From the NCBI GenBank assembly GCA_963770645.1, contig CAVYQL010000003.1:1488001-1552000 (forward strand): a stretch of 64,000 bases of DNA. The letters are read 5' to 3'. A model generated the notes under the pieces. The model saw only the letters and a list, made by a program, of their open reading frames with translations. It had not been told where the DNA came from and made no database searches. This stretch comes from Bog-473 sp963770645. GTDB taxonomy: Bacteria > Actinomycetota > Acidimicrobiia > Acidimicrobiales > RAAP-2. Of the stretch, positions 23,916 to 32,603 are shown piece by piece. Position numbers and translations under genes: made by a program. The first letter of the stretch is position 1, and each line of letters opens with the position of its first letter.

Positions 23916-26636
23916 ATGAGCCCGAACTCCCCCACCGCGCCAGCGCACCCGGACACCTTCGGCGCGCGCACCGGTCTTGCAGTTGGCGACCGCACCTACG
24001 AGATCTTCCACATCAAGGCGCCCATGCTGGCCGAGCGGCACGACATCGATCGGCTTCCCTACTCCATCAAGGTCCTCCTCGAGAACCTGCTGCGCCACGA
24101 GGACGGCCCGCACGTCTCAGCCGACGACATCGTGGCAGTGGCCGGCTGGGGGACCAACCCCGAAGGCCATGGGCAGGGGGCGGGCGCATCGGCGCACGAG
24201 ATCGCCTTCACGCCCGAGCGCGTCCTGATGCAGGACTTCACCGGCGTCCCGGCCGTGGTCGACCTGGCCGCGATGCGTGATGCACTGGCGCGCCTGGGCG
24301 GCGATGCCACCCGGGTCAACCCCCTCGTCCCCGTCGAGCTGGTCATCGACCACTCGGTGATCGCCGAGCGGTCGGGCACCGCCTCGTCGTACGACACCAA
24401 CGTCTCGATCGAGTATTCGCGCAACCTCGAGCGCTACCAACTCCTCCGTTGGGCCCAAGGCGCCTTCCGGGACTTCCGCCTGGTGCCGCCCGGCACGGGC
24501 ATCTGCCACCAGGTCAACCTCGAGTACCTCTCGCGCCTCGTGTTCGCGACCGACGACGGGCGCGCCTTCTGCGACACGCTCGTGGGCACCGACTCGCACA
24601 CCGTGATGGTCAACGGGCTCGGCGTGCTCGGGTGGGGCGTGGGCGGGATCGAGGCCGAGGCGGCCATGTTGGGACAACCGCTGTCGATGCTCCTGCCGCC
24701 GGTGGTCGGCCTGCGCATCTCGGGTCAGACTCGACCCGGCATCACGGCGACCGACGTGGTCCTCACCGTCACCGAGCTGCTGCGCGATCACGGCGTCGTG
24801 GGCGCCTTTGTCGAGTGCTACGGCCCCGGCGTGGCGGCACTGCCCCTCGAGACCCGTGCCACCATCGGCAACATGAGCCCCGAGTACGGGGCCACGTGCA
24901 CGATGTTCCCGATCGACGAGGTCACGCTCGACTACCTGCGCTTCACCGGCCGCGACGAAGAGCATCTCGCGCTGGTGGAGGCGTACGCCAGGACCCAGGG
25001 CCTCTGGCACGATCCCGGCGCGACCGAGCCGGTCTACTCAGAGCACCTCGAGCTGGACCTGGACGATGTCGAGCCGTCGCTCGCCGGCCCGGCCCGGCCC
25101 CAGGACAGGGTGGCCCTCACCAGGGCGCGCGACTCGTTCCGCGCCGCGATCGATCGGGCACCGGCGACGGCGGCCACGGTGCCCGCGGCGGCACCACACC
25201 ATCAGATGACCGACGGCGACGTGGTCATCGCCGCCATCACCAGCTGCACCAACACCTCCAACCCACAGGTGATGGTCGCCGCCGGGCTGCTGGCCAAGAA
25301 GGCGATCGAGCGCGGGCTGCGCGCCAAGCCCTGGGTCAAGACCTCGCTCGCGCCCGGCTCGCGGGTCGTCATGGACTACCTCGAGCGCGCTGGGCTGACC
25401 GGTCCGCTCGAGGAGCTCGGCTTCTTCCTCGTCGGGTTCGGCTGCACGACCTGCATTGGTAACTCCGGTCCCTTGCTCGACGGGGTCACCGGGGCCGTGA
25501 AGGAGGGTGACCTCTCGGTGGCGGCCGTGCTCTCGGGCAACCGCAATTTCGAGGGCAGGATCCACCCCGATGTCCGGCTCAACTACCTGGCGTCACCGCC
25601 TCTCGTCGTGGCCTACGCGCTGGCGGGGACGATGGACGTCGACCTGACCAGTGAGCCCATCGGCGAGGACGCCGATGGCAACCCGGTCATGTTGTCGGAG
25701 CTCTGGCCGCCGATGGACGAGGTCAACGAGACCATTCGCGCCTCGCTGACCTCGGACATGTTCCGGACCCGCTACGCGGCCGTCTTCGACGGCGACGAGT
25801 ACTGGCGGCAGGTGACGGTGGCCGAAGGCGAGACCTACGCCTGGCAGGACGCGTCCACGTACGTGAAGAACCCGCCCTTCTTCGAGTCGATGACGATGAC
25901 GCCGGCACTCGTCACCGACGTCGTGGACGCGCGGGTGCTCGTGATGGTGGGCGACAGCGTGACGACCGACCACATCTCTCCCGCCGGGTCCATCGGCCCG
26001 AGCACACCGGCCGGGCAGTACCTGACCGAGCACGGCGTGGGGCGGGAGGACTTCAACTCCTATGGGGCGCGGCGGGGCAACCACGAGGTGATGATGCGCG
26101 GCACGTTCGCCAACGTCCGCTTGCGCAACCAGCTGACGCCTGGGACCGAGGGCGGGGTCACGCTCCACCTGCCCGACGGCGGCCAGACCTCGGTCTACGA
26201 GGCCGCGATGCAGTACGCCTCGGACCAGGTGCCGCTCGTAGTACTGGCGGGCCGCGAGTACGGCACGGGGAGCAGCCGCGACTGGGCGGCCAAGGGCACC
26301 GCCCTCCTCGGGGTCCGTGCGGTCATCGCGCAGAGCCTCGAGCGCATCCACCGCTCCAACCTCATCGGCATGGGGGTGGTGCCATTGCAGTTCTACAAGG
26401 GGGACTCCGCCGCCAGCCTCGGGCTCACGGGTCGCGAGCGCTTCAGCATCACGGGCCTCGAGGTCTTGAACACGGGCGAGGTGCCGAAGGAACTCACGGT
26501 GACCGCGACCACCGACGACGGTGACGTCACCGAGTTCCGCGTGATCGTGCGAATCGACACACCGATGGAGGCCGAGTACTACCGCCACGGCGGGATCCTC
26601 CACTACGTGCTGCGCCAGATGGCGCACCAGGCCTGA
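23916..26636 (+). CDS. acnA: aconitate hydratase A
   Basis: TCA-cycle aconitase of 906 residues, normal for AcnA. It interconverts citrate and isocitrate with a [4Fe-4S] cluster held by the Cys of AAITSCTNTSNPQVMVAAGL and the two Cys of GFGCTTCIGNSGPL. Other signatures are GTDSHTVMVNGLGVLGWGVG in domain 1 and REYGTGSSRDWAAKG in the swivelling domain 4. ATG 23916 gives the usual N-terminus (SYEIFHIK-like TYEIFHIKAPMLAE); the longer in-frame reading upstream has Arg/Pro-rich non-coding composition. Single gene. Confidence 0.97.
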   Translation: MSPNSPTAPAHPDTFGARTGLAVGDRTYEIFHIKAPMLAERHDIDRLPYSIKVLLENLLRHEDGPHVSADDIVAVAGWGTNPEGHGQGAGASAHEIAFTPERVLMQDFTGVPAVVDLAAMRDALARLGGDATRVNPLVPVELVIDHSVIAERSGTASSYDTNVSIEYSRNLERYQLLRWAQGAFRDFRLVPPGTGICHQVNLEYLSRLVFATDDGRAFCDTLVGTDSHTVMVNGLGVLGWGVGGIEAEAAMLGQPLSMLLPPVVGLRISGQTRPGITATDVVLTVTELLRDHGVVGAFVECYGPGVAALPLETRATIGNMSPEYGATCTMFPIDEVTLDYLRFTGRDEEHLALVEAYARTQGLWHDPGATEPVYSEHLELDLDDVEPSLAGPARPQDRVALTRARDSFRAAIDRAPATAATVPAAAPHHQMTDGDVVIAAITSCTNTSNPQVMVAAGLLAKKAIERGLRAKPWVKTSLAPGSRVVMDYLERAGLTGPLEELGFFLVGFGCTTCIGNSGPLLDGVTGAVKEGDLSVAAVLSGNRNFEGRIHPDVRLNYLASPPLVVAYALAGTMDVDLTSEPIGEDADGNPVMLSELWPPMDEVNETIRASLTSDMFRTRYAAVFDGDEYWRQVTVAEGETYAWQDASTYVKNPPFFESMTMTPALVTDVVDARVLVMVGDSVTTDHISPAGSIGPSTPAGQYLTEHGVGREDFNSYGARRGNHEVMMRGTFANVRLRNQLTPGTEGGVTLHLPDGGQTSVYEAAMQYASDQVPLVVLAGREYGTGSSRDWAAKGTALLGVRAVIAQSLERIHRSNLIGMGVVPLQFYKGDSAASLGLTGRERFSITGLEVLNTGEVPKELTVTATTDDGDVTEFRVIVRIDTPMEAEYYRHGGILHYVLRQMAHQA

Positions 26637-26660
26637 ACACGTCGCGCTGGCCCGATCGCA

Positions 26661-27344
26661 TCACGCGGTCCCGTCCAGCGCGATGACGCGCCGCACGATG
26701 CCCTCCCCGGCGCGGCTCACGTGCGCGACGTCAGACGCGCGCACGTAGACGCCCGTTGGGAGGTGCGGGGCCCAATGCGCGACGAGGCTCGCGGTGACCT
26801 CCACGTGGAATTGCAGGCCGTAGGCCCGGGCACCGACACGGAACGCCTGGTTCTCATAGGCATCGTTGCCCGCCAGACGCACCGCGCCCTCGGGCAGCGC
26901 GAAGGTGTCGCCGTGCCAGTGCACGCAGGGCAGCGGCGTCGGCGCCGGCCCGAACACGGGGTCTGTGATCGCGGCAGCGGTCAGGTGGACCTCCCCGACA
27001 CCCACCTCAGGCCGGGGCCCGGCCACGACGTCGCCCCCCAGCGCGCAGGCGAGTTGCTGGGCCCCCAGGCACACGCCCAGGACGGGGAGGCCGGCGTCGG
27101 TGGCGGTGCGCAACAACGCGCGCTCAGGCTCGAGCCAGGCGAGTGCGTCGTGCACCCCCATCGGGCCGCCCATCACCACCAGTCCCGCCATGTCGCGCAC
27201 CGCTGTCGGCGGCGGCACCGGCTCGTTCCGGTCGATTCGGACGATGACCAGCTCGGCGCCGGACTCGCGGACGGCGGTCGCGACCGACCCCGGGCCCTCG
27301 AACGCGACGTGCTGGACCAGCACCCAGGGCTTGCCGGCGGCCAC
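26661..27344 (-). CDS. class I glutamine amidotransferase
   Basis: Protein of 227 residues with the GATase1 fold. The nucleophile elbow is LGVCLGAQQLA (Cys) and the base and acid are in YGLQFHVEV (His, Glu). GLVVMGGPMGVHDALAW and CVHWHGDTFALPEGAVRLA are typical of the GMP-synthase-like stand-alone amidotransferases, some of which hydrolyse gamma-glutamyl compounds. The acceptor is unknown. Start set at GTG 27344, seven bases after the stop of the PIG-L gene; the long in-frame upstream extension is the shadow of that gene. It is third in a run helicase - PIG-L - amidotransferase. Confidence 0.85.
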   Translation of the reverse strand: MAAGKPWVLVQHVAFEGPGSVATAVRESGAELVIVRIDRNEPVPPPTAVRDMAGLVVMGGPMGVHDALAWLEPERALLRTATDAGLPVLGVCLGAQQLACALGGDVVAGPRPEVGVGEVHLTAAAITDPVFGPAPTPLPCVHWHGDTFALPEGAVRLAGNDAYENQAFRVGARAYGLQFHVEVTASLVAHWAPHLPTGVYVRASDVAHVSRAGEGIVRRVIALDGTA

Positions 27345-27351
27345 CGTGCCC

Positions 27352-28080
27352 TCAGGGAATGCGGGTGACGCGGAACAGCTCGGCGCTGGAGCCCGCAGGG
27401 AGCCCCGCCAGCTCACCGAGCGCGATCCCTGCGGCACGCATGCGCTGGGCGACGCCCTCGGGATCGGGCATCTGGCTCTTGTGGCACATGAGCGCGGACA
27501 CCTTGCGCTCCATCGTCGCCGTCGTATCCACGGCGACGCCCGCACCTTGCCCGCCCGGGCCCATGATCCACAGTTCGGGGACCGTCCAGGGCTCGAGTCC
27601 CTCCGTCTGGAGCAGCTCGGGGTGTGCGAACGGGTTCCGCGCATCGGGGTACACGGCGCACACCGCGGCCTCCCCGGCGGCCAGGTGGTCAGGATGGCTG
27701 GCGTAGATGAAGTCCCAATTGCGCTCGGGCGACTGCGTGATGACGCGCTCGGGACACAGCCGGCGAATGACGCGGCTGATGTCGCGGCGCAGCTCGATGG
27801 TGGCCTGCACCATGCCGTCGGGATGGCCGAGGAAGCGCACGTCGTCCACCCCGACCACTGCGGCCGCCGCCCGTTGTTCGTCTTGACGCAGCGCCGCCAT
27901 CTCAGTGCGCGGCATCGACCGATCCGATCCACCCGCCTCACCGTTCGTCACGATGCAATAGGTGACGCTCACGCCGGCCGCGGTGAAGGCCGCGACGGTG
28001 CCGGCCGATCCGAAGTCGACGTCGTCGGGGTGGGCGGTCACGACCAGCACCCGCGTGACGCCGTCATCGGGCGACCACAT
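27352..28080 (-). CDS. PIG-L/LmbE family deacetylase
   Basis: Zinc-dependent N-acetylglucosaminyl deacetylase-like protein of 242 residues. The metal motif is TAHPDDVDFGSAG and the second is SHPDHLAAGEA, with TNGEAGGSDRS between. Actinobacterial relatives include MshB and Mca of mycothiol biosynthesis and detoxification; this one could be a paralogue of either. ATG 28080 is chosen, twenty bases after the stop of the helicase gene, with GAGG upstream. It forms an operon with the amidotransferase downstream. Confidence 0.9.
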   Translation of the reverse strand: MWSPDDGVTRVLVVTAHPDDVDFGSAGTVAAFTAAGVSVTYCIVTNGEAGGSDRSMPRTEMAALRQDEQRAAAAVVGVDDVRFLGHPDGMVQATIELRRDISRVIRRLCPERVITQSPERNWDFIYASHPDHLAAGEAAVCAVYPDARNPFAHPELLQTEGLEPWTVPELWIMGPGGQGAGVAVDTTATMERKVSALMCHKSQMPDPEGVAQRMRAAGIALGELAGLPAGSSAELFRVTRIP

Positions 28081-28100
28081 CGGGATGGCCTCGGCGTCGC

Positions 28101-29399
28101 TCAGAGCAGCACGCTCTCTTCGCTCTGGGGAATCCAGGCCGCGAGGTCGGCCAGACGAGGGTCGTTGGAGAACATCTCGACGATCGGGATCCGCAGCCCC
28201 AACCGGCGCTGGATGACCTCCATCTCCACCAGTTGGTTCCACAGCGAAAGGCTGACGACAACGCCAGCCTTGCCGGCGCGCGCGGTGCGGCCCGATCGGT
28301 GGAGATAGGCCTTGTGATCCTCGGGCGGGTCGAAGTGGATGACCGCGTCGACACCCTCGATGTGGAGGCCGCGGGCGGCGACGTCAGTCGCCACGAGGAC
28401 GGGCAGCTTGCCGTTCGAGAAGTCCGACAAGGCACGTTCACGGTTAGCCTGCCGGAGGTCGCCGTGGATCGCCGCGGCGCGGACACCCTCCTTGGTCAAG
28501 TTCTCGACCAGGCGGTCAGCGCCGCGCTTGGTGCGCACGAAGAGGAGCGACTTGTCCAGGCCGCGGCAGATGGCCGCCGCCACTTTGACCTTGTCCATCT
28601 GATGGACCTGGAGGAAGCGATGCTCCATCAGCGTGACGGTCTGCGTCGACGAGGCCACCTCGTGAAAGACGGGGTCGGACAGGTACCGCTTCACCAGCCG
28701 GTCGACGGCACCGTCCAAGGTGGCGGAGAACAGCAGTGTCTGGTGATCCTGGTCGAGGCGGCGCAACACCCACTCGACCTGGGGCATGAACCCCATGTCC
28801 GCCATGCGATCGGCCTCGTCGAGCACGAGCGTCTCGAGACCGTCGACCGCGACCTCGCCGCGGTCCCCGAGGTCGATGAGCCGACCCGGCGTGGCGATGA
28901 CGACGTCGGCGCCCTTGCGCAGCTTGGCAACCTGGCGATCGATGTCCGCGCCGCCGTATACCGCGACCGCCCGCAGGCCGAGCTTCTGCGCCAGGGGAGC
29001 CAGCACGTCGTGCACCTGGACCGCGAGCTCACGCGTGGGGAGCAGCACGAGGGCGAGCGGGCGCGCCGGCCGGGCGGGCTTCAGCGCCCCTTGCCTGTCA
29101 CGGGTGGCCTTGGCGCGCTGCAAGAGGGGCACCCCGAAGGCGAGGGTCTTGCCGGACCCGGTTTTGGCCTTGCCACAGACGTCGCGGCCGGCCAAGGCGT
29201 CGGCCACCGTCAGCGCCTGAATTGGAAAAGCGCTGACGATGCCTTCATCGGCCAGCGCTTTGGTGAGCTCTGCGGAGACGCCGAGGGACTCGAAGGTCCT
29301 GCTCGTCTCGTATGTGTCGGTCGTCCCGTTCCGGGTGACATCAGCGTCCCCGGCCGAGTCCGGCCCGGCTCCCGCGCCGGCCAGGGCATCAACTGTCAT
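28101..29399 (-). CDS. DEAD-box RNA helicase
   Basis: ATP-dependent RNA helicase of 432 residues. After a short acidic N-terminus it has FESLGVSAELTKALADEGIV with the Q motif (FPIQALTV), motif I AKTGSGKT, Ia PTRELAVQ, TPGRL, II VLDEADRMADMG, III FSATLDGA, IV/V HGDLRQANRERALSDFSNG and VATDVAARGLHIEGV, and VI HRSGRTARAG. There is no long basic C-terminal tail, so it is a minimal enzyme, perhaps for mRNA turnover or ribosome assembly. An extended -10 TGGTACAAT lies about 90 bases upstream. First gene of the run with PIG-L and amidotransferase genes. Confidence 0.95.
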   Translation of the reverse strand: MTVDALAGAGAGPDSAGDADVTRNGTTDTYETSRTFESLGVSAELTKALADEGIVSAFPIQALTVADALAGRDVCGKAKTGSGKTLAFGVPLLQRAKATRDRQGALKPARPARPLALVLLPTRELAVQVHDVLAPLAQKLGLRAVAVYGGADIDRQVAKLRKGADVVIATPGRLIDLGDRGEVAVDGLETLVLDEADRMADMGFMPQVEWVLRRLDQDHQTLLFSATLDGAVDRLVKRYLSDPVFHEVASSTQTVTLMEHRFLQVHQMDKVKVAAAICRGLDKSLLFVRTKRGADRLVENLTKEGVRAAAIHGDLRQANRERALSDFSNGKLPVLVATDVAARGLHIEGVDAVIHFDPPEDHKAYLHRSGRTARAGKAGVVVSLSLWNQLVEMEVIQRRLGLRIPIVEMFSNDPRLADLAAWIPQSEESVLL

Positions 29400-29492
29400 T
29401 GGTGCACTCTCTGTCTTCGGCGGGGTCGTGCGCCGTCAAGAGGAGTGAGGATCGACCCCGACTCACCGGCCCCCGCCGGTGGTCGCAGGCCT

Positions 29493-29501
29493 ATTGTACC
29501 A
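29493..29501 (-). promoter_or_regulatory. extended -10 promoter of the helicase operon
   Basis: On the minus strand the sequence TGGTACAAT gives TG-N-TACAAT, a good extended -10, with no convincing -35. Transcription would start near 29486, leaving a leader of roughly 85 bases before ATG 29399, plausible for a regulated helicase mRNA. Confidence 0.4.
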
Positions 29502-29575
29502 GCCCAAGACGGTCGCGGCGCGGACACCGCGTGGCAATGGAAGCCGTCTCGTTCGAGCAGAGGAGTGTGAGCACG

Positions 29576-30049
29576 ATGGCCAAACTCGAGGTGGGCTCGA
29601 CCGCCCCCGCGTTCACCCTGCCTGACCAGGATGGCAAGCCGGTCAAGCTTTCTGACTACAAGGGCCAACGCGTGATCGTCTACTTCTATCCGGCCGACGA
29701 CACGCCCGGCTGCACGAAGGAAGCCTGCCAATTCAACGACAACTTGCGCGCCTTCGACAAGGCCGGCGTCGCCGTGCTCGGGATCTCGCCCGACAAAGCG
29801 GAGAAGCACGTCAAGTTCCGCAGCAAATACAAGCTCAAGTTCCCGTTGCTCACGGACGCCACCAAGTCGGTCATGGAGAAGTACGGCGCCTGGGGCGAGA
29901 AGACGATGTACGGGAAGAAGACGGTCGGCACGATCCGCTCGACGTTCCTCGTGGGGCCCAACGGGAAGGTCCAGCGGGCCTGGTACCACGTCCGGGCCGA
30001 CGGGCACGCCGCCAAGGTGCTCGAAGAGATCGCCCAGAGCGAGGACTGA
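29576..30049 (+). CDS. bcp: thioredoxin-dependent thiol peroxidase (bacterioferritin comigratory protein)
   Basis: Peroxiredoxin of the BCP/PrxQ type, 157 residues. It removes hydroperoxides with thioredoxin as reductant. The peroxidatic Cys lies in ADDTPGCTKEACQF and the resolving Cys is five residues on in the same helix, the PrxQ arrangement. VGSTAPAFTLPDQDGKPVKL and GTIRSTFLVGPNGKV are typical. ATG 29576 has AGAGGAG about ten bases upstream. Lys-rich middle (KYKLKF) is normal. Single gene, divergent from the helicase. Confidence 0.95.
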   Translation: MAKLEVGSTAPAFTLPDQDGKPVKLSDYKGQRVIVYFYPADDTPGCTKEACQFNDNLRAFDKAGVAVLGISPDKAEKHVKFRSKYKLKFPLLTDATKSVMEKYGAWGEKTMYGKKTVGTIRSTFLVGPNGKVQRAWYHVRADGHAAKVLEEIAQSED

Positions 30050-30092
30050 GGCGACGGGAGTCGTCCTGGAACACGGGATCAGCGGGGTCGCC

Positions 30093-30120
30093 TTGACACG
30101 CTGGGTTCGGAGGATAATAT
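30093..30120 (+). promoter_or_regulatory. sigma-70-type promoter of the YtrA-like operon
   Basis: -35 TTGACA (30093-30098) and -10 TAATAT (30115-30120) with 16 bases between; the best housekeeping-like promoter in the window. Its start point would fall inside the 24-bp palindrome that follows. Confidence 0.65.
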
Positions 30121-30142
30121 TTATCTAGTCACCTAGATAAAT
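30119..30142. promoter_or_regulatory. perfect 24-bp operator palindrome
   Basis: ATTTATCTAG-TCAC-CTAGATAAAT: 10-base arms paired without mismatch, directly after the -10 and before the ribosome site of the GntR-type gene. AT-rich in a GC-rich genome. Expected target of that YtrA-like repressor. Confidence 0.8.
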
Positions 30143-30151
30143 GAGGTCCTC

Positions 30152-30544
30152 GTGATCGAGTTCCACCTCGACAGCCGCTCCGGCGTCTCCCCCTACCTCC
30201 AGATCGTCCAGCAGGTCCGCCAGGCGATGCGCCTGGGACTCCTGCACGACGGTGATCAGTTGCCGACGGTCAAGGAGGTCGTGGCACAGCTCGCCATCAA
30301 CCCCAACACGGTCTTGAAGGCCTACCGCGAGCTCGAGCACGAGGGACTGGCCAGCGCGCGTCCGGGCGTCGGGACGTTCGTGACCGGGAGCCTCGGCGGC
30401 GAGTCGCTGGCGGCGCACGGCCCGCTGCGCCGGGCGCTGCAAGGTTGGATCGCCAAGGCGCGCCGCGCCGGGCTCGACGACGAGAGCATCGAAGCCTTGT
30501 TCCGCGATTCCTTTCGGTCCGAGATTCAGGAAGACATAGCGTGA
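30152..30544 (+). CDS. GntR family regulator, YtrA subfamily
   Basis: Regulator of 130 residues. The GntR winged helix covers most of it: SGVSPYLQIVQQVRQAMRLG, then GDQLPTVKEVVAQLAINPNT and VLKAYRELEHEGLASARPGV. The short C-terminal helical tail is typical of the YtrA group, which dimerises without a full effector domain and controls adjacent ABC transporters. GTG 30152 is preceded by GAGG. A perfect palindrome sits between the promoter and this start. Its stop overlaps the next start (GTGA). Confidence 0.92.
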   Translation: MIEFHLDSRSGVSPYLQIVQQVRQAMRLGLLHDGDQLPTVKEVVAQLAINPNTVLKAYRELEHEGLASARPGVGTFVTGSLGGESLAAHGPLRRALQGWIAKARRAGLDDESIEALFRDSFRSEIQEDIA

Positions 30545-31461
30545 GCGCGGTCCTGTGCGCACGCAGTCTGGGCAAGCGCTACGGCCGCCGGTGGGCCCTC
30601 AACGACTGCGACCTGGAGATCCCGGCCGGCCACGTCGTCGGCCTCGTCGGCCCGAACGGCGCCGGCAAGACGACCCTGCTGCACCTCGCCGTCGGTCTGC
30701 TCACCCCGAGCGCCGGCAGCATCGACGTGCTGGGGAACCAGCCCAGCGACGACCCGGCCCAGTTGGCCCGCGTCGGCTTCGTCGCCCAGGACACGCCGAC
30801 GTACGCACGGTTGACGGTGAACGACCACCTCGCCTTCGGCGCGCACATGAACCCGGGCTGGGACGAGAAGCTGGCACGCCAGCGCCTCGACGACCTCGAC
30901 CTCGACCCGGCGCAGCGAGCCGGCACGCTGTCGGGCGGCCAGCGGGCCCAGCTCGCACTCACCCTCGCCGTGGCGAAGCGTCCCGAGTTCCTGGTGCTCG
31001 ACGAGCCGGTGGCGAGTCTCGACCCGTTGGCCCGGCGGGAGTTCCTCCAGAGCCTGATGGAGGTGGTCGTCGACCACGGGGTCAGCGTCGTGCTCTCGTC
31101 GCACCTCGTCGCCGACCTCGAACGGGTATGTGACTACCTGGTGGTGCTCGTGGCCTCCCGGGTGCAGGTGGCCGGCGAGGTCGACGAGCTCCTGGCGTCG
31201 CACCACCGCCTGATCGGGCCGCGCCACGACGTGGACGCGCTGCCGGGCGATCAACACGTGATCGAGGAGAGCCATACCGAGCGGCAGAGCACCCTGCTGG
31301 TGCGCTGCGACGGGCCCGTCCTCGACCCGTCGTGGACCGTCGAGGACCTCGACCTCGAGGACCTGGTGCTGGCCTACATGGGCCAGGCGGCCGCCGGCAC
31401 GCGCCGGCGCCGGGACAAGGACGCCGACACCAAGGTCACGAAGCTGGACGTGGCCCGATGA
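30541..31461 (+). CDS. ABC transporter ATP-binding protein
   Basis: ATPase subunit of 306 residues. Walker A GLVGPNGAGKTTLL, signature TLSGGQRAQLALTL, Walker B EFLVLDEPVASLDPLA and H-loop VVLSSHLVADLE are all intact. A C-terminal part of about 90 residues, ending in basic repeats (GTRRRRDKD), would contact the permease. It pairs with the permease encoded next (overlap ATGA) and is under the YtrA-like regulator, as in export or antibiotic-sensing modules of the YtrAB kind. Confidence 0.93.
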   Translation: MSAVLCARSLGKRYGRRWALNDCDLEIPAGHVVGLVGPNGAGKTTLLHLAVGLLTPSAGSIDVLGNQPSDDPAQLARVGFVAQDTPTYARLTVNDHLAFGAHMNPGWDEKLARQRLDDLDLDPAQRAGTLSGGQRAQLALTLAVAKRPEFLVLDEPVASLDPLARREFLQSLMEVVVDHGVSVVLSSHLVADLERVCDYLVVLVASRVQVAGEVDELLASHHRLIGPRHDVDALPGDQHVIEESHTERQSTLLVRCDGPVLDPSWTVEDLDLEDLVLAYMGQAAAGTRRRRDKDADTKVTKLDVAR

Positions 31462-32579
31462 TCGCGTTCGGATGGCGCCAGTTCCGGGCGCAAGCGACCG
31501 TCGGCTGCGCCGCGCTCGTGGTGATCGCCATCGTGCTCGCGGTCACCGGGCCGCACCTGGTCAGCGTCTACGACAACGCGGTCGCCGCCTGTAAGGCGTC
31601 CGGCACGCAAAGCGCGGCCTGCAACAACCCGGTCACCGACACCTTCCACGGACTGCAGATCGCGGTGACCGCGTTGGTGCTGATCGTCCCCGCGCTCATC
31701 GGGATGTTCTGGGGCGCTCCGATCATCGCCCACGAGCTCGAGACGGGCACCTTCCGCCTGGCCTGGACCCAGAGCGTGAGCCGGCTGCGCTGGCTGCTGG
31801 TCAAGCTCGGCCTGGTGGGCCTGGCCAGCATGCTCGCCGCCGCGCTGCTCAGCCTGATGGTGACGTGGTGGTCCAGCCCGCTCGACAAGGTCAACCAGAA
31901 CCGCTTCAGCCCGGGCAGCTTCGCGCTGCACGGGTTCGTCCCCGGCGGCTACGCCGTCTTCGCCTTCGCCCTCGGCGCCACGGCGGGGCTGCTCTTCCGC
32001 CGGACGCTGCCGGCCATGGCGGTGACGCTGGCCGGCTTCATCTTCGTCCGGCTCGGTGTGACGTACTGGCTGCGGCCGCACTACATGAGCCCGGCGACAC
32101 TCACGCTGCCCCTGTCGAACGCCACGGCCGGCTTCCAGCTCAACGGAGCGCCGGGCGGTCCGGGCGTGGCGTCGTTGACCGCACAACCCCCGGACCTACC
32201 CAACGCCTGGGTGTCGGGGGCCAGCGTCGTCAACAACGTCGGGCAGTCGCCCACCTCCGCCGTCATCAAGCAGGCCTGCCCGAACCTCGTGTCGGGACTC
32301 CCCCAACCGCCGGCCGGCGCCGTCATCCACTCCGGGGGTTCGAGCGTCGGCGGAATCTTGGGTGGCGGCCAAGCCTCCGCCAGCCGGGTCACTCCGGGCG
32401 CCCAGACTGCGTTGAGCCAGTGCTTCAGCACCCTGTCGGCCAAGTACCACGAACTCGTCAGCTACCAGCCGGCCGACCGGTTCTGGACGTTCCAGACGAT
32501 CGAGACCGCGCTCTTCGTCGTGCTCGCCCTGGCCCTCGCCGGCGTCTGCGCCTGGTGGGTCCGGCACCGCGTGACCTGA
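31458..32579 (+). CDS. ABC transporter permease (ABC-2-like)
   Basis: Membrane subunit of 373 residues. Six predicted helices: FRAQATVGCAALVVIAIVLA, LQIAVTALVLIVPALIGMFW, LGLVGLASMLAAALLSLMVT, GGYAVFAFALGATAGLLF, LPAMAVTLAGFIFVRLGV and, after a soluble extracytoplasmic part of about 130 residues with three Cys, TALFVVLALALAGVCAWWV. A first loop also carries two Cys (VAACKASGTQSAACNN). The large outer domain may sense or bind the substrate. Last gene of the regulator-ATPase-permease operon. Confidence 0.88.
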   Translation: MIAFGWRQFRAQATVGCAALVVIAIVLAVTGPHLVSVYDNAVAACKASGTQSAACNNPVTDTFHGLQIAVTALVLIVPALIGMFWGAPIIAHELETGTFRLAWTQSVSRLRWLLVKLGLVGLASMLAAALLSLMVTWWSSPLDKVNQNRFSPGSFALHGFVPGGYAVFAFALGATAGLLFRRTLPAMAVTLAGFIFVRLGVTYWLRPHYMSPATLTLPLSNATAGFQLNGAPGGPGVASLTAQPPDLPNAWVSGASVVNNVGQSPTSAVIKQACPNLVSGLPQPPAGAVIHSGGSSVGGILGGGQASASRVTPGAQTALSQCFSTLSAKYHELVSYQPADRFWTFQTIETALFVVLALALAGVCAWWVRHRVT

Positions 32580-32603
32580 CGCGGGGCGTGCGCCACGCCG
32601 CCC

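Noticed and set aside
30119..30142. Palindrome read as a terminator of bcp
   Set aside because: It is AT-rich, follows a strong promoter and precedes the GntR-type start by nine bases, so an operator is more likely.
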